The notes beneath the pieces are model-generated. The model did no database searches, was not told the DNA's origin, and saw nothing but the letters and a program-made list of their open reading frames with translations. A program made the position numbers and the translations under genes. Positions 25,706 to 33,566 of a stretch of 64,000 nucleotides of DNA are shown one piece after another (the first letter of the stretch is position 1; every line of letters starts with the position of its first letter). The DNA is from Chloroflexota bacterium. Lineage in GTDB: Bacteria; Chloroflexota; Anaerolineae; DTLA01. The stretch covers positions 20,922 to 84,921 of the forward strand of contig JADBJK010000036.1 of NCBI GenBank assembly GCA_014874485.1. Direction: 5' to 3'.

Positions 25706-26134
25706 ATTCACCGCAGAGACACAGAGAACGCAGAGATCGGAGCACGAAAGGCACGAAACCCCGCGAAAGGCACGAAAGGTTTTCGCGCCTTTTCGTGTCC
25801 TTTCGCGGCTTTCGTGTTCCAAATCCGCCGCGTGCTCCGCGGTGAATTGAGAGGCACGTATCACCGCAGAGACACAGAGAGCGCAGAGATCGGAGCACGA
25901 AAGGCACGAAAGGTTTTCGCGCCTTTTCGTGTCCTTTCGCGGCTTTCGTGTTCCAAATCCGCCGCGTGCTCCGCGGTGAATTGAGAGGCACGTATCACCG
26001 CAGAGACACAGAGAGCGCAGAGATCGGAGCACGAAAGGCACGAAACCCCGCGAAAGGCACGAAAGGTTTTCGCGCCCTTTCGTGTCCTTTCGCGGCTTTC
26101 GTGTTCCAAATCCGCCGCGCCCTCCGCGGTGAAT
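25706..26134. repeat. Three tandem copies of a CCGCAGAG/CACGAAAGGC compound repeat
   Basis: Units begin at 25708, 25861 and 25995. Each has TCACCGCAGAGACACAGAG, then GCACGAAAGGCACGAAA, then the reverse complement of both, so each unit is a large hairpin. The first and third carry a 19-bp internal segment absent from the second. A related copy in the opposite orientation lies at 41139-41288. The array ends within a few bases of the stop codon of the next gene. It fills most of a 556-bp gap with no other feature seen. Confidence 0.88.
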
Positions 26135-26136
26135 CA

Positions 26137-26589
26137 CTACTGCGTCGTGGGCACGCGCGGCCAGTACTGCACGGCCACCGACGGAAGGAGCACGCGCAGC
26201 GTGGCGCTCTGTCGGTGCGGGGAGGCCTCCACCATGTCCAGCCGCACGTTGGTGCCCTCGTGCCAGCGGGCCGTGGTGGCCAGGGGAACGCCATTGAGCC
26301 GGAACTCAATGGGGTCATCATCCCGCCCGCCCTCCTTTTCGGGCGTATCCGGGTCGTCGCCCTTCACGGATATGGAGTAGTACGTCGTGCCTGCGTAGAG
26401 GTAGATGTTCGCCCTGCCACAGTTCACGCCATCCACGTAGGCCATCAGTTCCGCCGACAGCGGAACGCGCGCCCCGTTCACGGTAATGATGCCCCAGAAA
26501 CTGCTGGGCAGCGGTGGAAAGGCAGCCACATTCACCGCGGCCAGGGCGAAAATCAGCACAGCAATACCCAGGTTTCGCAAAAAACGCAT
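26137..26589 (-). CDS. Small secreted protein, PPLP-SFWG family
   Basis: This 150-residue protein has a signal peptide (cleavage near AAFPP, about residue 23) followed by PPLPSSFWGIITVNGARVPL, a short conserved opening seen in secreted proteins of Chloroflexota and some archaea, often attached to larger surface proteins. The remainder is a beta-rich domain with an acidic KGDDPDTPEKEGGRDDD loop. The C-terminus is RVLLPSVAVQYWPRVP, loosely like the LPVV tails of other exported proteins here. Function unknown. It lies alone, with its stop immediately next to the repeat array. Confidence 0.65.
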   Translation of the reverse strand: MRFLRNLGIAVLIFALAAVNVAAFPPLPSSFWGIITVNGARVPLSAELMAYVDGVNCGRANIYLYAGTTYYSISVKGDDPDTPEKEGGRDDDPIEFRLNGVPLATTARWHEGTNVRLDMVEASPHRQSATLRVLLPSVAVQYWPRVPTTQ

Positions 26590-26735
26590 GAGACGTTGTC
26601 CTCAACCAAGATTCGCCCCGCGACGCGCGAGGCCCAATACTCAAACGCCCCCGCGCACCGTGGGATACGGTAGGGCGACAGAATTTGTGCAAACCCGTCG
26701 GATGCTAGGCTTCGGCCCGTGCTTCGCCAGCACCC

Positions 26736-27911
26736 CTACAGGCTCACCCTGTCCAGTTGCGCCAGCACCGACTGCCGAATCTCCCGCGCGTCCGGCAGGT
26801 CCACGGCCAAGCGCCCGCCGTCAATCAGCAGTGTGTTGAGGAAACGGCGCGGCTGTCCGCACCCCTCGCAGACGCCCGGCTCGTGCTTCCAGTACACGAC
26901 CTTCCTGGCCCCGCAGGCAGGACACGCTGCCACGAACTTCCCGCCCGATTCCTTGCCCCGCTTGGCAAGCCACTCGCCGCCCACTTCCACCAAGTCCAGC
27001 GCCAGGTTGACGGTGGGCGCGTTCGCCAGCGAGGTGCCCACGCCGTAGCCGTCGCAGACGGGGTTCAGGTCCAGGATGCTGTACTCGTCCAGCCCGCCGC
27101 TGGCGAAGAGTTTGACGTGCTGGAAGCCGCGCAAATCCAACTCCCAGCGCACCTCCTCCATCAACTGGCGCAAATCCCCCCGCCGCGACGCGGGCGTGTC
27201 AAAGCGGATGCCGTACAACTTCTCGCGCAACGCCTCGGCCACGCGGATGGCCTCAAACTTCTCGTCCAGGAACGTGTCTATCAGCACGATGCGCGGCACC
27301 TCCGGGCCGGCCACCTGGTCAAAGGCCCAGCCCGCCTCCACCGTGTCGCCCAGGAGCAGGACAAGCGCGTGCGGCATCGTCCCGCTGGGCGGGATGCCGA
27401 TGACCTCCGCCGCCAGCAGCGTGGACACGCCATCGCACCCGCCGATGTAGCACGCCCGCTCAATCATCGGGGCCACCGCCGGGTGCATTCGCCGCGCGCC
27501 GAAACTCAACACGGTGCGCTTCCCCGCTGCCACGCGGCACCGCGCCGCCTTGGTCGCCACGCCCGACGCCTGGCAGAGCATGCCCAGAATCTCGGTCTCC
27601 AGATGCCCGAAGACCGTGTACGGCCCCTCAATGAGCAGCACAGGTTCGCCCGCGTAGAACAGCGACCCCTCGGGCAGCGACCAGGCGCGGACGTCCACGC
27701 CCTCCAGAAGGCGGGCCACCTCTTCCACGCCGGCCAGCACCGCCCACTCCCACTTGTTGGGCAGGCTCTTGGCGCGCACCTCGGCGACCACGACCTTGTC
27801 GGCATTCCTGGCCCGGATGGCCGACCGCGCCCGCTCAAAGTACACGTCGGTTACGCGACCTTCGCGCAGTTCGGCCTCCGTGGCAATGTGAAACCTGCGT
27901 TTGGCTTCCAT
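26736..27911 (-). CDS. pncB: Nicotinate phosphoribosyltransferase
   Basis: This 391-residue enzyme joins nicotinate to PRPP to form nicotinate mononucleotide, the second step of NAD salvage. The family segments FGARRMHPAVAPMIERA and CDGVSTLLAAE (key parts), and SGGLDEYSI and GVGTSLANAP of the phosphate-binding region, are present. The C-terminus carries two CxxC pairs (CPAC, CEGC), a zinc-ribbon extension found in archaeal/bacterial short-type enzymes. AAGGAG precedes the ATG. It follows the nicotinamidase gene by only 11 bp. Confidence 0.92.
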   Translation of the reverse strand: MEAKRRFHIATEAELREGRVTDVYFERARSAIRARNADKVVVAEVRAKSLPNKWEWAVLAGVEEVARLLEGVDVRAWSLPEGSLFYAGEPVLLIEGPYTVFGHLETEILGMLCQASGVATKAARCRVAAGKRTVLSFGARRMHPAVAPMIERACYIGGCDGVSTLLAAEVIGIPPSGTMPHALVLLLGDTVEAGWAFDQVAGPEVPRIVLIDTFLDEKFEAIRVAEALREKLYGIRFDTPASRRGDLRQLMEEVRWELDLRGFQHVKLFASGGLDEYSILDLNPVCDGYGVGTSLANAPTVNLALDLVEVGGEWLAKRGKESGGKFVAACPACGARKVVYWKHEPGVCEGCGQPRRFLNTLLIDGGRLAVDLPDAREIRQSVLAQLDRVSL

Positions 27912-27922
27912 GCAAACTCCTT

Positions 27923-28516
27923 TCACGCGGTCAGCGTCTCAAAGACGGCGATGTCGGCGCCGGCCCGCACCAGTTCCTCAAGCGCCAGTTCCGCATCGTG
28001 CACCTGCAGGTTCACCGCGCGGGTGGCGTCCAGGAGCACCGTGCACCCAAACCCCTGGCGGCTCGCGTCCAGGCCGGTGAACCTCACGCAGTAGTCCAGC
28101 GCCAGCCCGCCGATGTACAGGTGCCGCACGCCCAGGGCCCGCAGCACGTCGGGCAAGGGCCTGCCCTGCGCATCGCGCGCCTGGAACGCCGAGTAGGCGT
28201 CCTCGTCGGCCCCCATCCCCTTGGACACGACGATGGTCTTGTCGGGCAGCGCCAGGTCCGGGTGGAACTCCGCGCCCGGCGTCCCCTGCACGCAGTGGAT
28301 GGGCCACACGCCGCCCTTCACCTGGAAGTGCGTCGTCTCCGGCGGGTGCCAGTCGCGTGTGGCGATGATGGGCAGGCCGCGCCGCTCAAACAACTCCAGG
28401 TAGGCGTTGACTTTGGGCAGGATGGCATCGCCCTGGGGGATCGCCAGCGCGCCCCCCGGCAGAAAGTCATTCTGCATGTCCACGATCACCAGTGCGCTCT
28501 TCCGCTTGATGCTCAT
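27923..28516 (-). CDS. pncA: Nicotinamidase
   Basis: This 197-residue isochorismatase-fold enzyme deaminates nicotinamide to nicotinate. The catalytic triad is D13 (IVDMQNDF), K99 (VVSKGMG) and C143 (LALDYCVRF). The metal-binding residues D55, H57 and H63 lie in RDWHPPETTHF. The start has GGAGGTGAG upstream. Together with pncB downstream it forms a two-gene NAD salvage operon converting nicotinamide to nicotinate mononucleotide. Confidence 0.95.
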   Translation of the reverse strand: MSIKRKSALVIVDMQNDFLPGGALAIPQGDAILPKVNAYLELFERRGLPIIATRDWHPPETTHFQVKGGVWPIHCVQGTPGAEFHPDLALPDKTIVVSKGMGADEDAYSAFQARDAQGRPLPDVLRALGVRHLYIGGLALDYCVRFTGLDASRQGFGCTVLLDATRAVNLQVHDAELALEELVRAGADIAVFETLTA

Positions 28517-28570
28517 GGTCTCACCTCCCAACACGCCCTTTGGTCCGGTATCAGTGCTCCACTTATGTCC

Positions 28571-28876
28571 TTGCGAGGAGCGCAGCGCCGAAGAATCTCG
28601 CCAACCGAGAGGCCTCCCTTCGCTCGCAATGACGGGCACAGAATTGTCATTGCGAGGAGCGCAGCGACGAAGCAATCCCGGCAGACTGTCATTCTGAGGC
28701 GCGCAGCGCCGAAGAATCTCGCCAACCGAGAGGCCTCCCTTCGCTCGCAATGACGGGCACAGAATTGTCATTGCGAGGAGCGCAGCGACGAAGCAATCCC
28801 GGCAGACTGTCATTCTGAGGCGCGCAGCGCCGAAGAATCTCGCCAACCGAGAGGCCTCCCTTCGCTCGCAATGACA
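28571..28876. repeat. CATTGCGAG-family palindromic repeat, 121-bp tandem units
   Basis: About two and a half direct repeats of 121 bp begin near 28587, 28708 and 28829. Each unit contains nested palindromes: GCGCAGCGCCGAAGAATCTCG, GAGGAGCGCAGCGACGAAGCAATCC-type arms and TCGCTCGCAATGAC. The same family appears near 48.1, 50.8, 55.07 and 63.9 kb. These elements are intergenic and non-coding. Confidence 0.88.
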
Positions 28877-28939
28877 ACAGACATGTTCCCTATGGTCAGG
28901 TGCTCGGCAAACAGCCCCGCAGGTCGGGGTTGCCGCCCC

Positions 28940-29060
28940 GATGCTCTGCGTTCTCCGCGCCTCTGCGGTGAACCCAAGCCAGCCGACGCCCTGCGCTCCC
29001 GCTTGCGACCCCCAATCCCTGCTCTGCGTTCCCCGCGCCTCTGCGGTGAACCCAGGTCAG
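28940..29060. repeat. CCGCAGAG-family half repeats
   Basis: Two direct copies of GCGTTCTCCGCGCCTCTGCGGTGAA-type arms, about 80 bp apart, end 9 bp before the stop codon of the zinc-ribbon gene. Each arm lacks its palindromic partner. Confidence 0.75.
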
Positions 29061-29068
29061 CCGACGCG

Positions 29069-30271
29069 CTACGGCCCTCGCCGCTCCATCTGCTGCCAGG
29101 TCAGGTTGGAGCCGACATTGGGGTTGAAGTTCGGGTCGTCGGACAGGATGTACTCGCCCAGCGCGTTGCACCAGGCATAGTTATGTCCACCTGGCAACTC
29201 CACGCCCCGCTCCTCAAACGGATTGTGGTACTCATCCACGCCGCGAATGGCCTGGCTGAAGTTCTCCGAGATGCGGTCCATGGTCGCCTGGCGCTGCTGC
29301 CACGACTCCATCATCATGTCGCTGATCTGGCTGCTCGTCTGGCTGATGATGCGGCTCAACTGGCCCGTGTGCTGAATCTGCTGAATCTGGTTCTGGATGA
29401 GATACTGACTCACCTGCAGGTAGCGCCCGTACCACTGCGGGTTCAACTGGAACGAGCGGGTGATGGTCCAGAACAACTCGGCCATCCCGTCCAGAGCGCC
29501 CTCCGGCGCGCGGAACGAGAACAGGTAGTCGGCCATCCAGTAGATGTGCTCCACCGTCCCGAACATGACGGGCATGGAGACGTGGGTTACCTCCACCACG
29601 CCGTAGATTTCCTCTTCGGCTCGCTGCGCCCCCAAGGCGTACCGCACCCGCACGCGAGCGCCATCGGCGGAAGTTACCGCGCCCGGGGCCGACTGCGCGC
29701 CCGCTCCCACCTGCTGTGCCAAATCCGGCAGGTGCTCCTCGCGCACGATTTGAAGCCCGGGCATGTTCCCGCGGTAGCGCGGCAGGACGATCTCCCGGAG
29801 CATCTGTTGCGCGCCCATAGGCGGCCGCACCTCGTTGCCGAAATAAAGGGTGCCGACGGGGAAGGTCATGTGCACCATGGGGTTGTTCGTCCAGTAGAAC
29901 GAGATGTTGGGGAAGACCTCAAAAGCCTCGGTGTTGGCCTGGTTGCGGGCGCGGAAGGCCAGGACCGCGGGCATCCCTGGGTTGTTGAGCAGCCACTGCA
30001 CGCCCCCTTCAAACACCCAGTCCATCGGAATCAACATGCGGCACGCCTCTATGCCGATGCCCTGCTGATCCACGCACTGCACCGTCTTCAGGCGAAGGGC
30101 CGTGCCCTTGGGCATCTCGCCGGTTCTCGCCTGCGACTCTTCGGGCTTCGCGGCGCTCCGCTGCGACTCGTCCAGCACGCATCGCGTCCCGCAATACTCG
30201 CACACGACTTCCCTGCCTGGCGGCAGTTTCGCCCCGCACTGGGGACACCGAACCACACGAACAGCCGACAT
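29069..30271 (-). CDS. Zinc-ribbon protein of unknown function
   Basis: This 400-residue protein has an N-terminal zinc ribbon (CPQCGAKLPPGREVVCEYCG, residues 9-28). A ~230-residue middle part has no family I recognise. A Gln/Ser-rich helical region (QNQIQQIQHTGQLSRIISQT) follows near 275-330, then a C-terminal domain EYHNPFEERGVELPGGHNYAW...DDPNFNPN. The latter resembles a short repeat-like module in hypothetical proteins of several phyla. There is no signal peptide or membrane segment, so it is cytosolic. A GGGAG box precedes the ATG. No neighbour suggests a role. Confidence 0.6.
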   Translation of the reverse strand: MSAVRVVRCPQCGAKLPPGREVVCEYCGTRCVLDESQRSAAKPEESQARTGEMPKGTALRLKTVQCVDQQGIGIEACRMLIPMDWVFEGGVQWLLNNPGMPAVLAFRARNQANTEAFEVFPNISFYWTNNPMVHMTFPVGTLYFGNEVRPPMGAQQMLREIVLPRYRGNMPGLQIVREEHLPDLAQQVGAGAQSAPGAVTSADGARVRVRYALGAQRAEEEIYGVVEVTHVSMPVMFGTVEHIYWMADYLFSFRAPEGALDGMAELFWTITRSFQLNPQWYGRYLQVSQYLIQNQIQQIQHTGQLSRIISQTSSQISDMMMESWQQRQATMDRISENFSQAIRGVDEYHNPFEERGVELPGGHNYAWCNALGEYILSDDPNFNPNVGSNLTWQQMERRGP

Positions 30272-30335
30272 CTCCCAGCCTCCTCGTGTAAACGCGCCGA
30301 GACCCCGCGCCCCATCTCCCCAACGTGATGCCGTC

Positions 30336-30812
30336 TCAGCGCACGGACCCTTTGGCCTCCAACGCACGCGCGATCTGTGCGACGCGCTCGGTGCGCCCCA
30401 TCTTCGCGTAGGCGTCGCGCTCGTGCTCAAGCGACACAACCGGCACGCGCATCCCGGCGACGTCCACCCAGCGCCGAATGCGCGACAGATCGGGCGCTGG
30501 CTCCCAGGAGCCGTCCTCCCGCCGGTGCTGCACGTCGCCCATGACCTCCACCGTCAGGCCGTCTATCTCCAGCGCACCGAAGTGCGACCGCATCCCCGCC
30601 TTGGCCGAGAACGCCACGGGCCGCACGACGCGGTCGGCGAACAGCGCCGCGATGCGGTACGCGCCCGCCTCGTCGGTCTGCACGTCCACGTCGTGAGGCT
30701 CCAGCGGCACGCCCTGGAGCGCCAGCCCCAGGCTCCCGGTTACGGCCCAGTCCACGCCTGCACTTTCCAGCGCGTCGCACAGGATGCGCAGGACGCTCAA
30801 ATGCCGCTCCAT
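30336..30812 (-). CDS. Minimal nucleotidyltransferase-like protein
   Basis: This 158-residue protein has the polymerase-beta-type nucleotidyltransferase pattern: TGSLGLALQGV followed by DVDVQTDEAG with the two catalytic aspartates, and a third acidic residue in LTVEVMGD. Family members transfer nucleotides to proteins, RNA or antibiotics, or act as MNT-type antitoxins; no HEPN partner is adjacent. The start overlaps the end of the homoserine dehydrogenase gene by 16 bp and has GAGGGG before it, so it is co-expressed with that gene. Confidence 0.75.
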   Translation of the reverse strand: MERHLSVLRILCDALESAGVDWAVTGSLGLALQGVPLEPHDVDVQTDEAGAYRIAALFADRVVRPVAFSAKAGMRSHFGALEIDGLTVEVMGDVQHRREDGSWEPAPDLSRIRRWVDVAGMRVPVVSLEHERDAYAKMGRTERVAQIARALEAKGSVR

Positions 30813-31849
30813 AGCCCCTCGCGGTACAACGTAATGAGGTCGCGCACCACCGCGCCCGCGGTCGGAATGGGATCCACTTCGTCCACGGTGGCCGCGACGA
30901 TGCCGTTGGTGTCGGTGTAGTACACCACGCCCATCTGCACGGGGGTCAGGCGCGCCAGCGGGTGCTCCGCGCCGACCTCGGTGGGCTGCACGCTGAGGTG
31001 ATAACCATCGCCCCGGCGCTCGGCCACGGCCAGGAGCAGAATCACATTCCCCCTTTGCCGCGCGTGCTGAATCATCTTCGCGGAGATGCCCCGGATGCCC
31101 GCGACGCGCACCTCCGACAGCCGAGCCGGATAGCCGAGGACGGCATTGGCGAGGATCACCAGTTTGTTGGCCGCGTCCCACCCGTCCACGTCCAGGTCCG
31201 GATCGGCCTCCGCATGACCATCCCGCTGAGCCATGGCCAGCGCCTCCTGGAACGTGTAGCCCTGCGCCAGGCGGGCCAGGATGGAATGGCTGGTGAGGTT
31301 GAGCACGCCTTCTATCCGCTCCACGCGCGCGTGGCACAAATCGCGGACGCCCACGTTGACCGCCGGCAGGCCGCCGCCCACGGTCGCGCTGAACAGCACG
31401 CGGCGGCCGCGCTCGCGGGCCAGCGCCATGACTTCTGGGTACGCCAGGGCGAGCGGCCCCTTGTTCGCCGTAACGACGTGCATCCCCCGCTCCAGCGCCG
31501 CGCGAATGTGGCTCATGGCCGGCTCGCCGTCGGCCAGGTTGACCGGCGAGGCCTCCACCAGCACGTCCGCCTGGCAGTGGCGCAACATGTCCAGGCCCGA
31601 TACGCCCCTCTGCCCCAGGCCGATGTAGTCGGCGGCACTCCCGCCCGCCTCCTTGATGGACACCATCCGGCGCAGGTCAAGCCCCTCGGCGCTCCAGGCC
31701 GCGCCGCGGCTGTCGGCCACGCCCGCCAGGACGAACTCCAGCCCGAACCGCTCGCGGTACAGCGACCGCTTCTCGTCCAGAATGGTCAACACGCGCCGCC
31801 CCACGTTGCCGAGCCCGACGAGGGCGATGCGTACCGGTTCCGATGCCAT
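30797..31849 (-). CDS. hom: Homoserine dehydrogenase
   Basis: This 350-residue enzyme reduces aspartate semialdehyde to homoserine on the route to threonine and methionine. The N-terminal NAD(P)-binding motif is GLGNVGRRVL (12-21). The catalytic region shows TANKGPLA, GGGLPAVN and ILNLTS-type sequence (GVLNLTSHSIL), and DPDLDVDGWDAANKLVILA. There is no C-terminal ACT domain, so feedback control by threonine through ACT is unlikely. The promoter TTGCCC-N17-TATACT lies directly upstream. The glycosyltransferase gene diverges 81 bp away. Confidence 0.93.
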   Translation of the reverse strand: MASEPVRIALVGLGNVGRRVLTILDEKRSLYRERFGLEFVLAGVADSRGAAWSAEGLDLRRMVSIKEAGGSAADYIGLGQRGVSGLDMLRHCQADVLVEASPVNLADGEPAMSHIRAALERGMHVVTANKGPLALAYPEVMALARERGRRVLFSATVGGGLPAVNVGVRDLCHARVERIEGVLNLTSHSILARLAQGYTFQEALAMAQRDGHAEADPDLDVDGWDAANKLVILANAVLGYPARLSEVRVAGIRGISAKMIQHARQRGNVILLLAVAERRGDGYHLSVQPTEVGAEHPLARLTPVQMGVVYYTDTNGIVAATVDEVDPIPTAGAVVRDLITLYREGLWSGI

Positions 31850-31882
31850 GTGCCAAATGCCTCCCAGCCAGGGTCTGGTGAA

Positions 31883-31911
31883 AGTATACTACGTCGCCGC
31901 GCTGCGGGCAA
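31883..31911 (-). promoter_or_regulatory. Promoter of hom
   Basis: TTGCCC and TATACT on the minus strand are spaced by 17 bp. The extended -10 of the divergent glycosyltransferase promoter begins only 4 bp beyond the -35 box, so the two promoters overlap and may exclude each other. Confidence 0.65.
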
Positions 31912-31915
31912 GATG

Positions 31916-31924
31916 TGGTATAAT
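31916..31924 (+). promoter_or_regulatory. Extended -10 promoter of the glycosyltransferase gene
   Basis: TGGTATAAT is followed by six C-rich bases and the ATG at 31931, so transcription should start at or next to the A of the start codon. Confidence 0.65.
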
Positions 31925-31930
31925 CCCCCC

Positions 31931-33115
31931 ATGAACATCGCCTTTGTCGCGCCGTTCGGCCTGGCTCCCAAGGGCACCACCCGCTGGCGCGTGCTACCGC
32001 TGGCGCGGGCGCTGGCGGCGCGCGGTCACTCGGTGCGCGTCCTCGTGCCGTCGTGGGACCGGCCGCAGGATGCCGGGCGCGCGTGGCACGAGGGCAGCGC
32101 GGATGTCGTCAGCATCCCCTTCCCCGCAGCGCTCGGCAAGGCCGCGTGGCCGATTCTGCTGGCCCGCCTGCTGGCCGAAGCGCGCCGTGGGAAGTCCGAC
32201 GTCGTGCACGTCTTCAAGCCCATCGGGTTCAGCGGGGCCGTTGCCCAGGCGATGTTGCACCTTCCCGCGGGCCAGCGCCCCCTCGTCTGGGCCGACGCCG
32301 ACGACCTGGAGACCGCATGGGCCGATGCGCGCCCGGCCTGGCAGCGCAAGGCCATCGCCCGCCAGGAGCGATGGGTGCTGTCCCGCGCCGACGGCGTTAC
32401 CGTGGCGAGCCGCGCGCTGCTACACCACGTGGCCGAATGGCGGAGCGCGCCCCCCGTGTACTTGCCCAACACATCGGCCCTCCGCCCCGTGGACGCCGAC
32501 GAAGTCCCCGGTCGCGTCGTTTGGTACACGCGGTTTCTGGACATCGCCCCCGACACCGCCGCCGACATCTGGGCCGACATTGTACAAAACACCGTAGGGG
32601 CAGGTCTGATACCTGCCCCTACCCCATCATGCCCCACGCTGCACGTGGTCGGCGTGGGGATGGGCGGCGAGGAGCGCGCCTTCGCCGAGGCGGTGCGGGC
32701 GCGGGGGCTAGACGGCACGGTGGTGCTGCGCGGCTACCTGGAAGCAGACACGCTCGCCTCCGAACTGAGCGCAGCCTGCGTCGCCATCCTGCCATTTGCC
32801 GACACGCCGCGAAATCGGTATAAATGTCCTGCGCGGCTGGCCGACCTGGTGGCGCTGGGCGTGCCGGTGGTGGCGCACGCCGTGGGCGAATGCCCGTCAT
32901 ACGTCGTGCACGGCGAGACCGGCCTGTTGGTGGCTCCGGGCGATGACAAGGGCTTCGCCGAGGCGGTGGTGGCACTTCTCGCCGACGCCGGGCTTCGGCG
33001 AGCGATGCGGGCGGCAGCCAGGGCGCACTTCGCCCGCCACTTCGCGCCGAACGCCCTTGCCGAGCGCCTGGAGCGGGCCTACGCTTCGGCCCTGGCCCCG
33101 CGCGGCAATCCCTAG
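31931..33115 (+). CDS. Group 4-like glycosyltransferase
   Basis: This 394-residue protein has a GT-B fold. The N-terminal half opens NIAFVAPFGLAPKGTTRWR; the C-terminal half has LHVVGVGMGG, the acceptor/donor loop PFADTPRNRYKCPARLADLVALG and GETGLLVAPGDD. It probably transfers a sugar to a lipid or envelope glycan in the cytosol. A VanZ gene follows 21 bp later. Between the two domains the reading frame runs through a 29-bp palindrome at 32594-32622 that is repeated elsewhere in intergenic DNA; it adds about ten residues in a linker. There is no ribosome site; the mRNA is probably leaderless. Confidence 0.87.
   Translation: MNIAFVAPFGLAPKGTTRWRVLPLARALAARGHSVRVLVPSWDRPQDAGRAWHEGSADVVSIPFPAALGKAAWPILLARLLAEARRGKSDVVHVFKPIGFSGAVAQAMLHLPAGQRPLVWADADDLETAWADARPAWQRKAIARQERWVLSRADGVTVASRALLHHVAEWRSAPPVYLPNTSALRPVDADEVPGRVVWYTRFLDIAPDTAADIWADIVQNTVGAGLIPAPTPSCPTLHVVGVGMGGEERAFAEAVRARGLDGTVVLRGYLEADTLASELSAACVAILPFADTPRNRYKCPARLADLVALGVPVVAHAVGECPSYVVHGETGLLVAPGDDKGFAEAVVALLADAGLRRAMRAAARAHFARHFAPNALAERLERAYASALAPRGNP
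32594..32622. repeat. GTAGGGGCAGGT palindrome inside a coding region
   Basis: GTAGGGGCAGGT and ACCTGCCCCTAC pair over 12 bp around a 5-base centre. The same palindrome occurs between fabD and fabG (59678-59706). Here it lies in frame within the glycosyltransferase gene. Confidence 0.88.
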
Positions 33116-33136
33116 TACATCGGAGAGCGCACCGTC

Positions 33137-33544
33137 ATGCCACAGCGATGGAAAACCGTCCTATCCCTTTGGGTGCCCGTGCTGGCTTGGGCCGGGGTCA
33201 TCTACTTCTTGTCGTCGCGGCCGGACCTCCCGCGCATTCATGAGCCGTGGCTGGAACTCATCCTGCGCAAGGCGGCCCACATCGCCGAATACGCCATCTT
33301 CGGCGCGCTGCTGGCCCGCGCCGTGGGCGCGAGGAAAGGGCAAGTGGTGGTTGCGGTCGCACTCGGCGCGGTGTACGCCGCCAGCGACGAGTGGCATCAG
33401 ACGTTCGTGCCCACCCGCAAGGGGAATCCGCTGGACGTGGCGCTGGACACCGCCGCTACGCTTCTGGGCGCATACGTCTACGCGCGGTTGCGGCGCTGTG
33501 CGCCATCCCCGGACAGCGACATGGCCCCCCGCGAATCGCACTGA
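33137..33544 (+). CDS. VanZ-family membrane protein
   Basis: This 135-residue protein has about four transmembrane segments and the VanZ pattern: FLSSRPDLP after helix 1, KAAHIAEYAIFGALL, and YAASDEWHQTFVPTRKGNPLDVALDT. VanZ-like proteins are of uncertain function; the first was linked to teicoplanin resistance. Its short distance from the glycosyltransferase gene suggests a shared envelope role. It converges with scpA after 22 bp. Confidence 0.87.
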   Translation: MPQRWKTVLSLWVPVLAWAGVIYFLSSRPDLPRIHEPWLELILRKAAHIAEYAIFGALLARAVGARKGQVVVAVALGAVYAASDEWHQTFVPTRKGNPLDVALDTAATLLGAYVYARLRRCAPSPDSDMAPRESH

Positions 33545-33566
33545 TGCGGCCGGGTGCCCGGTCGCG

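Noticed and set aside
25706..26134. Possible CRISPR array
   Set aside because: Units are ~130-150 bp and almost wholly repeated, with no unique spacers and no cas genes in the window.
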